Below, piece after piece: positions 1 to 12,560 of a stretch of 64,000 nt of DNA. The notes under the pieces were generated by a model, which had not been told where the DNA came from, searched no databases, and saw only the letters and a program-made list of their open reading frames with translations. The stretch is from Cherax quadricarinatus. Taxonomy: Eukaryota > Arthropoda > Malacostraca > Decapoda > Parastacidae. The translations under genes and the position numbers were made by a program. Location: assembly GCF_038502225.1 (NCBI RefSeq), contig NC_091355.1, positions 10,012,778 to 10,076,777 on the forward strand. Reading direction: 5' to 3'. Numbering within the stretch: position 1 is the stretch's first letter; every line of letters starts with the position of its first letter.

Positions 1-478
1 AGTTCCTGGCCCCGCATTTTCGCAAGTCGCTACTAGATTTACTCTCACCCTGCTCCAAGAGCCTTATCGGGCTTCATCTTAACGCTGTGCATGGAACCTG
101 CCTCCACTGCATCACTCTCCAGAGTGTTGCACTTCCTGACAACTCTAAGGCTGAAGAAATACTTCATAACATCCTTGTGACTGATCTGAGTTGCTAATTT
201 CCAGTTGTGTCCACTTGTCCTTGTGTTCCATCTCTGAAACATTCAGGCCCTGTCCACTTTGTCAATTCCTCTCTGTATTTTATACGTCGTTATCATGTCC
301 TCCCTATACCTCCTCTCCTCTAATGTCGTCAGGTTCTCGTAGGACAAAATCCTTAGTTCCGGGACTAGTCTTATTGCAAACTTTTGCACTTTCTCCAATT
401 TCTTGAGAGGTTTGACCAGGTGTGGGTTCCATACTGATGCTGCATATCCCAATATGGGCCTGGCGTACACGGTGCGTG
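1..478 (-). mobile_element. CR1-like LINE (family A), 3' coding fragment, truncated by window edge
   Basis: The minus strand encodes the carboxy end of a non-LTR retrotransposon polyprotein in two frames. One piece reads from YARPILGYAASVWNP through RRYREDMITTYKIQRGIDK; the next frame continues RWNTRTSGHNWKLATQIS to FFSLRVVRK. The same protein tail occurs at 19893-20300, 23196-24250, 24316-24775 and 60010-61250. The tail, with a 'VVRKWNSL' block after the RT, is typical of CR1/L2/jockey-like LINEs. It is frame-broken and lacks the RT core, so it is a dead fragment. The 3' end lies at or before base 1. Confidence 0.8.
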
Positions 479-480
479 TG

Positions 481-545
481 TGTACTCATCTAATTGTGGT
501 TACAGGGGTTGAGTCGTAGCTCCTGGCCCTGGCATGCATTCTCTG
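481..545 (-). mobile_element. Family A LINE 3'-terminal scrap
   Basis: The stretch after a short TG run matches the family A 3' terminus seen at 23196 and 24316 (tactcaccta, gttgcaggggtcgag, agctcctggcccc). It directly abuts the 5' side of the larger fragment at 1-478, so it is a second, severely 5'-truncated copy. Confidence 0.65.
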
Positions 546-2206
546 TGCGTTGTATCTTGCAGGGCAATGTATAACAATATTAGAATCCAAGAAAAACATT
601 GCAAGGTCCCCTTCCCAATAGAACAATTATATTAGCGAGCTTGCATGTGGTATGCGTGTGAGTTGTGGTGCCCAAGTAGATACAACAGCAGCTGGGAGGA
701 GAGGCACTGGAGTATGGATCGCCGCATTCACTGGCCCACCCCCAATGTGGCCTCCCTAGTGTGGCCCTCGTAGTGTGGTCCGCACATTGTGGCCCCGCTC
801 GATGGCCTGGACTACTCTGGTTGTTTACAAGCGTTACCATGGTGATCGCTGCAGCTTGCTGCAGCGTTTTCTCTCATTCTCATATCAACGTTTTCTCTCG
901 TCGGCCATAAACCTGCCGTTGTTGTTGCTTGGTCTTGCACCCGCATCCTGGCAATACCAGCTACGCCTTATTTTCATCTTTTTCACGATGCTGATTATCG
1001 CACAATGCCTATGAGGGGGTTGAAAGTACATAAGCACTAGGAACAGCAACAGCAGAAGCAGCAGTAGTAGCAGGAGCAGCAGCAGCAACAACAACAGCAG
1101 CAGCAGCAGCAGCAGACATAGCAAGTTGGACATCCCGCTTGGAGAGAAGGCGCCACCACTGTCGCAGCATGCAACCTGCGCCCAGCAAGAACCTGCTGCC
1201 TGTTGTGACTCGTCTCTATCGTGCCATCTGACGCCTGTCTTTCCAAGTGAGTCCTGCACCTCTCCCTGCTTCCCACACCGCAACCCACCAACCCTTAGTT
1301 ACCAATTGTCAGTGATCCAATTAACAATTGAAAGATACAAATTATGGAATGAAACCAGAAATCTATGCAACAAGAGAGGCAAATTATGCGTGTGTGAAAT
1401 ATGTATGGTTTGAAAATGGTGGTAGATAGGAGAGGGTTGTGGTGTGTGTGTGTTAGTCTGGCCATGAGGTAGGGGGTGGCGCCCCCTCCCCCAGCCGGTG
1501 TGACGGCCATGATTGGCCGCTCGCTGAATTAATCAACCAATCTCGTGGTATTGACGTGCATGACAAAGTTAATCCTCTGTTGATACTCGCGGTAAGTGAT
1601 TGATTTTTGTGAGTATAACTCTTGGTATATTAAGTAAGCCTGACTTCACCGTTGTGTTCAAGAACCATGAACTACAGCCGTTGTAATGATAACACTCGAC
1701 TGACGAACATACCATCCTAACACAAGACTCCAGTCATGATTTGTATTAATATTTGTAACAAAACAATTTTACGCCTACACAGTAAAGTTTAGTGAAGAAT
1801 ATAAATCACAATACCGTGGTGAGGCAATATTAACTTAGTGAGTTACAACAGACTACAAGATACCTACATCTTAGCTACAACTACCCGGGGACTTTATTAG
1901 GCAGTGAAGGATGCTCCAGAGTAGATAAAACTATTAATTTTATTCTGAAAATAATTGTAAATTAAAATGATTACAGCGTTCAGGAACTTCACCGCAGAGT
2001 TTAAAATTTCCAGTCATCAAGAATAATATGCGTGCTAATTTTAACGCTGTCTAGTTTTTGCCTAATCATCGTACTGACAAAACTTGTCTCGCCATTTTTT
2101 ATTTCTTTATGTGTGATTAAATCTTTTAGAAAAAAGCATAATAAACAGCTATAACCTGCTCAAGGAACTTGTTCAAGCATTTACACGCGCAGAGATTCTG
2201 GTTCTA
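546..2206. other. Intergenic, no gene recognised
   Basis: No convincing coding region. Open frames here run through the CAG/CTG tract or are short and unlike any protein I know. Apart from that tract the sequence looks unique, becoming AT-rich after about 1900. Confidence 0.5.
1040..1115. repeat. Imperfect CAG/AGC trinucleotide tract
   Basis: Runs of CAG, CAA and GTAG triplets. The apparent poly-Leu and poly-Cys open frames on the minus strand are translations of this tract. Confidence 0.85.
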
Positions 2207-2221
2207 ATTCCCCTTTTCCAT

Positions 2222-2805
2222 GGCAATATAAACACAAATGCAGTATAATGTGATCCTTTATTGACTACGTTTCGCCCACACAGTGGGCTTTTTCAAGTCA
2301 CAAACAGAACTACCTGGGGTGGAAGGAACGCGAGTATTTATAGTCCGGCTGAGGTCAGGTGAAGAATGCTGCATCTGATGATGTACCGAGTTGGGTTGTA
2401 GAGTCTAAAAACTTGGGTAGCTTGGAAAGGAGACTGGACAAGTTTGTGAGCAGACCTTCTACAGTGTTCTTATGTGGGATAGCGATGAAGAAGTTTCTTG
2501 CCAAGAAACTTCTTCATCGCTATCCCACATAAGAACACTGTAGAAGGTCTGCTCACAAACTTGTCCAGTCTCCTTTCCAAGCTACCCAAGTTTTTAGACT
2601 CTACAACCCAACTCGGTACATCATCAGATGCAGCATTCTTCACCTGACCTCAGCCGGACTATAAATACTCGCGTTCCTTCCACCCCAGGTAGTTCTGTTT
2701 GTGACTTGAAAAAGCCCACTGTGTGGGCGAAACGTAGTCAATAAAGGATCACATTATACTGCATTTGTGTTTATATTGCCATTGTGTCGGTATTTTATAC
2801 CATTT
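2222..2805. mobile_element. Fold-back composite retroelement 1 (Penelope-like ends)
   Basis: Arms 2222-2500 and 2502-2780 are an inverted repeat that I found identical wherever compared, with a single-base centre. A 25-bp tail with TTGTGTCGGTATTTTATACC lies only on the right. The 15-bp sequence ATTCCCCTTTTCCAT flanks it at 2207-2221 and 2806-2820 as a target-site duplication. Each arm holds a hammerhead-like block (2263-2297, 2704-2738: stem GCCCAC/GTGGGC followed by GAAACG). Each arm also holds a stretch encoding a CR1-like carboxy end (PSWVVESKNLGSLERRLDKF, sense in the left arm). Inverted termini with a one-sided tail fit known Penelope-like element copies; that assignment is inference. 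Confidence 0.75.
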
Positions 2806-2844
2806 ATTCCCCTTTTCCATACTGCATTACCCTAAACCAATCTA

Positions 2845-2990
2845 AAATTAATAATATAAAGTAACCTAAACTTATCTTATCTAATCTAACATAAACTAAT
2901 CTAATTTAACAAAATTTAATATAGCTTAAACTAACGTAACTTATATCTAACTAAACTAACTTAACCTAAATCTAAAAAACATCCGTATGC
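2845..2990. repeat. Degenerate CTAA/TAACC-type repeats
   Basis: Loose repetition of ctaaac, cttaac and ctaatct. It vaguely recalls the arthropod TTAGG telomere unit but is far too irregular to be telomeric. Confidence 0.4.
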
Positions 2991-3071
2991 AAGATACGTT
3001 CAGAAAGTGACGCTTGGGAGTAGTGTAAGAAAACCAACGTTCTCAGAAAAGTGGCAGATGCAGTTCAATGT

Positions 3072-3588
3072 GGTTTAGAAAGACACGTAAGCAAACACTA
3101 TAACATATTTATTAGAAAACGTTTCGGTCCTGGGACCTTGATCACTTCTAACATACAGAGGTAGAAAGACATTATATATATAGGCGGAGAGTGAGATGTG
3201 ACGCACGTGACCTGAGGAATGTCATAAGAACATAAGAATGGAGGAACACTGTAGAAGGCCTACTGGCCCATGCGAGGCAGGTCCTTATCAAAACAACCTC
3301 TGCCTATGATGAGGACGGGTAGACGATGAGGTTGTTTTGATAAGGACCTGCCTCGCATGGGCCAGTAGGCCTTCTACAGTGTTCCTCCATTCTTATGTTC
3401 TTATGACATTCCTCAGGTCACGGGCGTCACATCTCACTCTCCGCCTATATATATAATGTCTTTCTACCTCTGTATGTTAGAAGTGATCAAGGTCCCAGGA
3501 CCGAAACGTTTTCTAATAAATATGTTATAGTGTTTGCTTACGTGTCTTTCTAAACCAACTTGTCGGTATTTATTACCAAAGTTTATAC
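3072..3588. mobile_element. Fold-back composite retroelement 2, inserted in a LINE
   Basis: Arms 3072-3300 and 3328-3556 are inverted copies (one mismatch noticed), with a 27-bp loop and a right-hand tail at 3557-3588 containing TTGTCGGTATTTATTACC. The 11-bp target duplication CAGTTCAATGT is at 3061-3071 and 3589-3599. The sister LINE at about 5085-5110 (minus strand) preserves the uninterrupted empty site. Each arm has a hammerhead-like block (GGTCC, CA, GGACC, GAAACG; 3115-3146 and 3481-3511). Each arm also has a GGAGGAACACTG module resembling the family C LINE 3' end. Confidence 0.85.
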
Positions 3589-4054
3589 CAGTTCAATGTA
3601 GATAAATGCAAGGTTCTGAAGCTCGGGAGTGTCCATAACCCTAGCACTTATAAGTTAAATAATGTAGAACTTAGCCATACAGATTGCGAAAAGGACTTGG
3701 GGGTTATGGTAAGCAGCAACCTTAAACCAAGACAGCAATGCCTAAGCGTACGTAATAAGGCAAATAGATTACTGGGATTTATATAAAGAAGTGTAAGCAA
3801 CAGAAATCCAGAGGTCATACTGCAGCTTTATACATCATTAGTAAGGCCTCACCTAGATTATGCAGCTCAGTTCTGGTCTCCATATTACAGAATGAACATA
3901 AATTCGTTAGAAAACATTCAGCGAAGAATGACTAAATTAATACATAACATTAGAAATCTTCCGTACGAAGAACGATTGAAGACTCTTAAACTACATTCAC
4001 TTATAAGACGAAGAATGAGGGGAGACATGATCGAAGTGTACAAGTGGAAGATGG

Positions 4055-4150
4055 GTTGGGCAAATGTTTTGTTAGTGGGATGGATTGTAAAGGACCAGCC
4101 TAGTATGGGCCAACAGGCCTGCTGCAGTGATCCTCCTTTCTTATGTTCTT
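4055..4150 (+). mobile_element. Family C LINE 3'-end fragment nested inside a family C copy
   Basis: About 95 bp absent from the sister copy. It matches the 3' untranslated end of the minus-strand element (4250-4385), ending in CTTATGTTCTT. It is therefore a very short, 5'-truncated insertion into the same family. Confidence 0.6.
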
Positions 4151-4245
4151 GTGTTAACAAAGGGGATATAAATAAGGTCTTGAGGATATCTCTCCAAGAG
4201 AGAACCCGCAATAACGGATTCAAATTGGACAAGTTTAGATTTACA

Positions 4246-5393
4246 TAAGAACATAAGAAGAACATAAGAAAGGAGGAACACTGCAGCAGGCCTGTTGGCC
4301 CATACTAGGCAGGTCCTTTACAATTCATCCCACTAACAAACATTTGACCAACCCAATTTTCAATGCTACCCATGAAATAAACTCTGATGTGCAATCCTAC
4401 TCAAATCCAACCCCTCCCACTCATGTACTTATCCAACCTAAATTTGAAACTACCCAAAGTCCTAGCCTCAATAACCCAACTAGGTAGACTGTTCCACTCA
4501 CCAACTACCCTATTTCCAAACCAATACTTTCCTATGTCCTTTCTAAATCTAAACTTATCTAATTTAAATCCATTACTGCGGGTTCTCTCTTGGAGAGATA
4601 TCCTCAAGACCTTGTTAATATCCCCTTTATTAATACCTATCTTCCACTTACACACTTCGATCAGGTCTCCCCTCATTCTTCGTCTAACAAGTGAATGTAA
4701 CTTAAGAGTCTTCAATCTTTCATCATAAGGAATATTTCTAATGCTATGTATTAATTTAGTCATCCTACGCTGAATGTTTTCTAACGAATTTATGTCCATT
4801 CTGTAATATGGAGACCAGAATTGAGCTGCATAATCTAGGTGAGGCCTTACTAATGATGTATAAAGCTGCAGTATGACCTCTGGATTTCTGTTGCTTACAC
4901 TTCTTGATATAAATCCCAGTAATCTATTTGCCTTATTACGTACGCTTAGGCATTGCTGTCTTGGTTTAAGGTTGCTGCTTACCATAACCCCCAAGTCCTT
5001 TTCGCAATCTGTATGGCTAAGTTGTACATTATTTAACTTATAAGTGCTAGGGTTATGGACACTCCCGAGCTTCAGAACCTTGCATTTATCTACATTGAAC
5101 TGCATCTGCCACTTTTCTGACCAAGAGTAGAGTTTGTCTAAATCCTCCTGAAGTTCCCTAACATCTACGTTTGAATCAATTATCCTACCTATCTTCGTGT
5201 CATCGGCGAATTTGCTCATATCACTAGTAATTCCTTCATCAAGATCATTGATATATATTATAAACAACAACGGGCCCAAGACTGATCCCTGTGGAACGCC
5301 ACTTGTTACTGATCCCCACTCGGATTTAACCCCATTTATGGACACTCTCTGCTTCCTGTCTGTGAGCCATGATTCGATCCACGAGAGCACTTG
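4246..5393 (-). mobile_element. CR1-like LINE (family C), 5'-truncated, RT carboxy half open
   Basis: A 329-residue open frame (5390-4401) carries the later RT motifs and tail. In order they are [26 protein letters not shown] (catalytic Asp pair), a thumb-like region with DLGVMVSSNLKPR, RPHLDYAAQFWSP, the RRMRGDLIEV block and the terminal RTRSNGFKLDKFRFRKDIGK to NRVVGEWNSLPSWV stretch typical of CR1-type LINEs. The endonuclease and first RT motifs are missing because the copy stops where the 14-bp satellite begins. The 3' UTR ends in a CTTATGTT-type repeat. The frame is uninterrupted, so this truncation is recent relative to the other copies. It can supply no function alone. Confidence 0.9.
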
Positions 5394-8300
5394 TCATAAG
5401 ACACTTGTCATAAGACATTTGTCATAAGACACTTGTCATAAGACACTTGTCATAAGACACTTGTCATAAGGCACTTGTCACAACACACTTGTCATAAGGC
5501 ACTTGTCATAAGACACTTGTCATAAGGCACTTGTCATAAAGCACTTGTCATAAGACACTTGTCATAAGGAACTTGTCATAAGGCACTTGCCATAAGGCAC
5601 TTGTCATAAGACACTTGTCATAAGGCACTCGTCATAAGGCACTTGTCATAAGACACTTGTCATAAGACACTTGTCATAAGACACTTGTCATAAGACACTT
5701 GTCATAAGACACTTGTCATAAGACACTTGCCATAGGACACTTGTCATAAGGCACTTGTCACAAGACACTTGTCATAAGGCACTTGTCATAAGACACTTGT
5801 CATAAAGCACTTGTCATAAGGCACTTGTCATAAGACACTTGTCATAAGGAACTTGTCATAAGGCACTTGCCATAAGGCACTTGTCATAAGACACTTGTCA
5901 TAAGGCACTCGTCATAAGGCACTTGTCATAAGACACTTGTCATAAGGAACTTGTCATAAGGCACTTGTCATAAGACACTTGTCATAAGACACTTGTCATA
6001 AGACACTTGTCATAAGACACTTGTCATAAGACACTTGTCATAAGGCACTTGTCATAAGACACTTGTCATAAGGTACTTGTCATAAGGTACTTGTCATAAG
6101 GCACTTGTCAAGAAACTTGTCATAAGACACTTGTCATAAGACACTTGTCATAAGGAACTTGTCATAAGGCAGTTGTCATAAGGCAGTTGTCATAAGACAC
6201 TTGTCATAAAACACTTGTCATAAGACACTTGTCATAAGACACTTGTCATAAGACACTTGTCATAAGACACTTGTCATAAGACACTTGTCATAAGACACTT
6301 GTCATAAGGCACTTGTCATAAAGCACTTGTCATAAGACACTTGCCATAAGGCACTTGTCATAAGGCACTTGCCATAAGGCACTTGTCATAAGACACTTGT
6401 CATAAGGCACTTGTCATAAGGAACTTGTCATAAGGCACTTGCCATAAGGCACTTGTCATAAGACACTTGTCATAAGGCACTCGTCATAAGTCACTTGTCA
6501 TAAGGCACTTGCCATAAGGCACTTGTCATAAGGAACTTGTCATAAGGCACTTGTCATAAGACACTTGTCATAAGACACTTGTCACAAGACATTTGTCATA
6601 AGACACTTGCCATAAGACACTTGTCATAAGGCACTTGTCATAAGACACTTGTCATAAGGTACTTGTCATAAGGCACTTATCAAGAAACTTGTCATAAGAC
6701 ACTTGTCATAAGACACTTGTCATAAGGCACTTGTCATAAGACACTTGTCATAAGACACTTGTCATAAGGAACTTGTCATAAGGCATTTGTCATAAGGCAC
6801 TTGTCATAAGACACTTGTCATAAGGCACTTGTCATAAGGCACTTGCCATAAGACACTTGTCATAAGGAACTTGTCATAAGGCACTTGTCATAAGGCACTT
6901 GTCATAAGACACTTGTCATAAGACACTTGTCATAAGACACTTGTCATAAGGAACTTGTCATAAGGCACTTGTCATAAGGCACTTGTCATAAGACACTTGT
7001 CATAAGGCACTTGTCATAAAGCACTTGTCATAAGACACTTGCCGTAAGGCACTTGTCATAAGGCACTTGCCATAAGGCACTTGTCAAAAGACACTTGTCA
7101 TAAGGCACTTGTCATAAGGAACTTGTCATAAGGAACTTGCCATAAGGCACTTGCCATAAGGCACTTGTCATAAGACACTTGTCATAAGGCACTCGTCATA
7201 AGTCACTTGTCATAAGGCACTTGCCATAAGACACTTGTCATAAGGAACTTGTCATAAGGCACTTGTCATAAGACACTTGTCATAAGGAACTTGTCATAAG
7301 GCACTTGCCATAAGACACTTGTCATAAGGAACTTGTCATAAGGCACTTGTCATAAGACACTTGTCATAAGGAACTTGTCATAAGGCACTTGCCATAAGGC
7401 ACTTGTCATAAGACACTTGTCATAAGGCACTCGTCATAAGTCACTTGTCATAAGGCACTTGCCATAAGACACTTGTCATTAGTCACTTGTCATAAGGCAC
7501 TTGCCATAAGACACTTGTCATAAGGAACTTGTCATAAGGCACTTGTCATAAGACATTGTCATAAGACACTTGTCATAAGACACTTGTCATAAGACACTTG
7601 TCATAAGACACTTGTCATAAGGCACTTGTCATAAGACACTTGTCATAAGGTACTTGTCATAAGGCACTTGTCAAGAAACTTGTCATAAGACACTTGTCAT
7701 AAGACACTTGTCATAAGGAACTTGTCATAAGACACTTGCCATAAGACACTTGTCATAAGGCAGTTGTCATAAGGCAGTTGTCATAAGACACTTGTCATAA
7801 GACACTTGTCATAAGACACTTGTCATAAGACACTTGCCATTAGGCACTTGCCATAAGACACTTGTCATAAGGAACTTGTCATAAGGCACTTGCCATAAGG
7901 CACTTGTCATAAGGAACTTGTCATAAGACACTTGCCATAAGATACTTGTCATAAGACACTTGTCATAAGACACTTGTCATAAGACACTTGTCATAAGACA
8001 CTTGTCAAAAGACACTTGTCATAAGACACTTGCCATAAGACACTTGCCATAAGACACTTGCCATAAGACACTTGTCATAAGGAACTTGTCATAAGGCACT
8101 TGCCATAAGGCACTTGTCATAAGGAACTTGTCATAAGACACTTGTCATAAGGCACTTGTCATAAGACACTTGTCATAAGGAACTTGTCATAAGACACTTG
8201 TCATAAGACACTTGCCATAAGACACTTGTCATAAGACACTTGTCATAAGGAACTTGTCATAAGGCAGTTGTCATAAGGCAGTTGTCATAAGGCAGTTGTC

Positions 8301-11300
8301 ATAAGACACTTGTCATAAGACACTTGTCATAAGACACTTGTCATAAGACACTTGCCATAAGACACTTGCCATAAGACACTTGTCATAAGGAACTTGTCAT
8401 AAGGCACTTGCCATAAGGCACTTGTCATAAGGAACTTGTCATAAGACACTTGTCATAAGACACTTGTCATAAGACACTTGTCATAAGACACTTGTCATAA
8501 GACACTTGTCATAAGGAACTTGTCATAAGGCAGTTGTCATAAGGCAGTTGTCATAAGACACTTGTCATAAGACACTTGTCATAAGACACTTGTCATAAGA
8601 CACTTGTCATAAGACACTTGTCATAAGACACTTGTCATAAGACACTTGTCATAAGACACTTGTCATAAGGCACTTGTCATAAAGCACTTGTCATAAGACA
8701 CTTGTCATAACGAACTTGTCATAATGCACTTGCCATAAGGCACTTGCCATAAGACACTTGTCATAAGGCACTTGTCATAAGGCACTTGTCATAAGGCACT
8801 TGTCATAAGGCACTTGTCATAAGGCACTTGTCATAAGGCACTTGTCATAAGGCACTTGTCATAAGGCACTTGTCATAAGGCACTTGTCATAAGGCACTTG
8901 CCATAAGACACTTGTCATAAGACACTTGTCATAAGACACTTGTCACAAGACATTTGTCATAAGACACTTGCCATAAGACACTTGTCATAAGGCACTTGTC
9001 ATAAGACACTTGTCATAAGGTACTTGTCATAAGGCACTTATCAAGAAACTTGTCATAAGACACTTGTCATAAGACACTTGTCATTAGGCACTTGTCATAA
9101 GACACTTGTCATAAGACACTTGTCATAAGGAACTTGTCATAAGGCATTTGTCATAAGGCACTTGTCATAAGACACTTGTCATAAGGCACTTGTCATAAGG
9201 CACTTGCCATAAGACACTTGTCATAAGGAACTTGTCATAAGGCACTTGTCATAAGGCACTTGTCATAAGACACTTGTCATAAGACACTTGTCATAAGACA
9301 CTTGTCATAAGGAACTTGTCATAAGGCACTTGTCATAAGGCACTTGTCATAAGACACTTGTCATAAGGCACTTGTCATAAAGCACTTGTCATAAGACACT
9401 TGCCGTAAGGCACTTGTCATAAGGCACTTGCCATAAGGCACTTGTCAAAAGACACTTGTCATAAGGCACTTGTCATAAGGAACTTGTCATAAGGAACTTG
9501 CCATAAGGCACTTGCCATAAGGCACTTGTCATAAGACACTTGTCATAAGGCACTCGTCATAAGTCACTTGTCATAAGGCACTTGCCATAAGACACTTGTC
9601 ATAAGGAACTTGTCATAAGGCACTTGTCATAAGACACTTGTCATAAGGAACTTGTCATAAGGCACTTGCCATAAGACACTTGTCATAAGGAACTTGTCAT
9701 AAGGCACTTGTCATAAGACACTTGTCATAAGGAACTTGTCATAAGGCACTTGCCATAAGGCACTTGTCATAAGACACTTGTCATAAGGCACTCGTCATAA
9801 GTCACTTGTCATAAGGCACTTGCCATAAGACACTTGTCATTAGTCACTTGTCATAAGGCACTTGCCATAAGACACTTGTCATAAGGAACTTGTCATAAGG
9901 CACTTGTCATAAGACATTGTCATAAGACACTTGTCATAAGACACTTGTCATAAGACACTTGTCATAAGACACTTGTCATAAGGCACTTGTCATAAGACAC
10001 TTGTCATAAGGTACTTGTCATAAGGCACTTGTCAAGAAACTTGTCATAAGGCACTTGTCATAAGACACTTGTCATAAGGAACTTGTCATAAGACACTTGC
10101 CATAAGACACTTGTCATAAGGCAGTTGTCATAAGGCAGTTGTCATAAGACACTTGTCATAAGACACTTGTCATAAGACACTTGTCATAAGACACTTGCCA
10201 TAAGGCACTTGCCATAAGACACTTGTCATAAGGAACTTGTCATAAGGCACTTGCCATAAGGCACTTGTCATAAGGAACTTGTCATAAGACACTTGCCATA
10301 AGACACTTGTCATAAGACACTTGTCATAAGACACTTGTCATAAGACACTTGTCATAAGACACTTGTCAAAAGACACTTGTCATAAGACACTTGCCATAAG
10401 ACACTTGCCATAAGACACTTGCCATAAGACACTTGTCATAAGGAACTTGTCATAAGGCACTTGCCATAAGGCACTTGTCATGAGGAACTTGTCATAAGAC
10501 ACTTGTCATAAGGCACTTGTCATAAGACACTTGTCATAAGGAACTTGTCATAAGACACTTGTCATAAGACACTTGCCATAAGACACTTGTCATAAGACAC
10601 TTGTCATAAGGAACTTGTCATAAGGCAGTTGTCATAAGGCAGTTGTCATAAGGCAGTTGTCATAAGACACTTGTCATAAGACACTTGTCATAAGACACTT
10701 GTCATAAGACACTTGCCATAAGACACTTGCCATAAGACACTTGTCATAAGGAACTTGTCATAAGGCACTTGCCATAAGGCACTTGTCATAAGGAACTTGT
10801 CATAAGACACTTGTCATAAGACACTTGTCATAAGACACTTGTCATGAGACACTTGTCATAAGACACTTGTCATAAGACACTTGCCATAAGACACTTGCCA
10901 TAAGACACTTGTCATAAGAAACTTGTCATAAGGCACTTGCCATAAGGCACTTGTCATAAGGAACTTGTCATAAGACACTTGTCATAAGACACTTGTCATA
11001 AGACACTTGTCATAAGACACTTGTCATAAGACACTTGTCATAAGACACTTGCCATAAGACACTTGCCATAAGACACTTGTCATAAGGAACTTGTCATAAG
11101 GCACTTGCCATAAGGCACTTGTCATAAGGAACTTGTCATAAGACACTTGTCATAAGACACTTGCCATAAGACACTTGCCATAAGACACTTGTCATAAGGC
11201 ACTTGTCATAAGGCACTTGTCATAAGGCACTTGTCATAAGGCACTTGTCATAAGGCACTTGTCATAAGGCACTTGTCATAAGGCACTTGTCCTAAGGCAC

Positions 11301-11335
11301 TTGTCATAAGGCACTTGTCATAAGACACTTGTCAT
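5388..11335. repeat. 14-bp satellite array (about 420 units) with higher-order repeats
   Basis: Units of ACTTGTCATAAGAC/GC/GA run head to tail with few indels. Variants (TTGCC, CAGTTG, a TCAAGAAAC junction, a shortened ACATTGTC unit) mark longer blocks. The TCAAGAAAC, CACAAGACATTT and ACATTGTC landmarks all recur at an offset of 2361 bp, so about 1.95 kb (6.55-8.51 kb) is copied at 8.91-10.87 kb. No spacers, no coding potential. Confidence 0.95.
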
Positions 11336-11684
11336 GTTTCCCGACGACTAAAATAATTACAAGAACAACATACCAATAACATAATACATGATCACTACAC
11401 AAATAACTCGCACAGAGAAGCTTACGACGGGTTATTTATGTATTGTTCCAGTCACGGTATTGTTCCAGTCACGGTATTGTTCCAGTCACGGTATTGTGCC
11501 TTTTTGTTATTTAAGTTGCATAAATTTTTCAGTATCAAGTTGGCTGTGCAATGATCACAGTAATGTTTTGTGCTAATGAACAAAACTCTTTTCGTACTCT
11601 CTTCCTCCCAGTAAAAGAAAAAATAGCATAAGGAACGGCTTGATAGTTAAATGTGGCGCGTCATTACCGTAGAGTTTTATCGTC
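11336..11684. repeat. Satellite-interrupting spacer, copy 1
   Basis: Non-satellite block starting TTTCCCGACGAC and holding three ATTGTTCCAGTCACGGT units. It recurs at 12561-12893 almost unchanged, with two of those units. No gene recognised. Confidence 0.85.
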
Positions 11685-12560
11685 TTGTCATAAGGCACTT
11701 GCCATAAGGCACTTGTCATAAGGAACTTGTCATAAGACACTTGTCATAAGGCACTTGTCATAAGACACTTGTCATAAGGAACTTGTCATAAGACACTTGT
11801 CATAAGACACTTGCCATAAGACACTTGTCATAAGACACTTGTCATAAGGAACTTGTCATAAGGCAGTTGTCATAAGGCAGTTGTCATAAGGCAGTTGTCA
11901 TAAGACACTTGTCATAAGACACTTGTCATAAGACACTTGTCATAAGACACTTGCCATAAGACACTTGCCATAAGACACTTGTCATAAGGAACTTGTCATA
12001 AGGCACTTGCCATAAGGCACTTGTCATAAGGAACTTGTCATAAGACACTTGTCATAAGACACTTGTCATAAGACACTTGTCATAAGACACTTGTCATAAG
12101 ACACTTGTCATAAGACACTTGTCATAAGACACTTGCCATAAGACACTTGCCATAAGACACTTGTCATAAGGAACTTGTCATAAGGCACTTGCCATAAGGC
12201 ACTTGTCATAAGGAACTTGTCATAAGACACTTGTCATAAGGCACTTGTCATAAGACACTTGCCATAAGACACTTGCCATAAGACACTTGCCATAAGACAC
12301 TTGTCATAAGGAACTTGTCATAATGCACTTGCCATAAGGCACTTGTCATAAGGAACTTGTCATAAGACACTTGTCATAAGACACTTGCCATAAGACACTT
12401 GCCATAAGACACTTGTCATAAGGCACTTGTCATAAGGCACTTGTCATAAGGCACTTGTCATAAGGCACTTGTCATAAGGCACTTGTCATAAGGCACTTGT
12501 CATAAGGCACTTGTCCTAAGGCACTTGTCATAAGGCACTTGTCATAAGACACTTGTCATG
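11685..12560. repeat. 14-bp satellite, second block
   Basis: Same 14-bp unit as the main array. The order of variant units parallels 10.45-11.34 kb at an offset of about 1238 bp, so satellite plus spacer were duplicated together. Confidence 0.9.

Larger units (their letters stand above)
3045..4245 (+). mobile_element. CR1-like LINE (family C), plus-strand copy, broken
   Basis: The plus strand carries the family C RT tail also found, better preserved, on the minus strand at 4246-5393. Matching blocks include DKCKVLKLGSVHN, YTSLVRPHLDYAAQFWSPYY and NIQRRMTKLIHNIRN. The frame is destroyed by an in-frame TAA at about 3783, by the fold-back insertion at 3072-3588 and by a further insert at 4055-4150. 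Its 3' end meets the 3' end of the minus-strand copy, making a large tail-to-tail inverted repeat. The RT core is absent. Confidence 0.85.

Noticed and set aside
885..1283. 132-residue open frame with poly-Leu
   Set aside because: Created by the CTG/CAG tract; flanks have no protein-like content.
2845..2990. Interstitial telomere (TTAGG) repeat
   Set aside because: Only loose CTAA-type repetition, no run of the exact unit.
5388..12560. CRISPR-like short regular repeats
   Set aside because: Units are contiguous 14-mers without unique spacers, in a eukaryotic context; this is a satellite.
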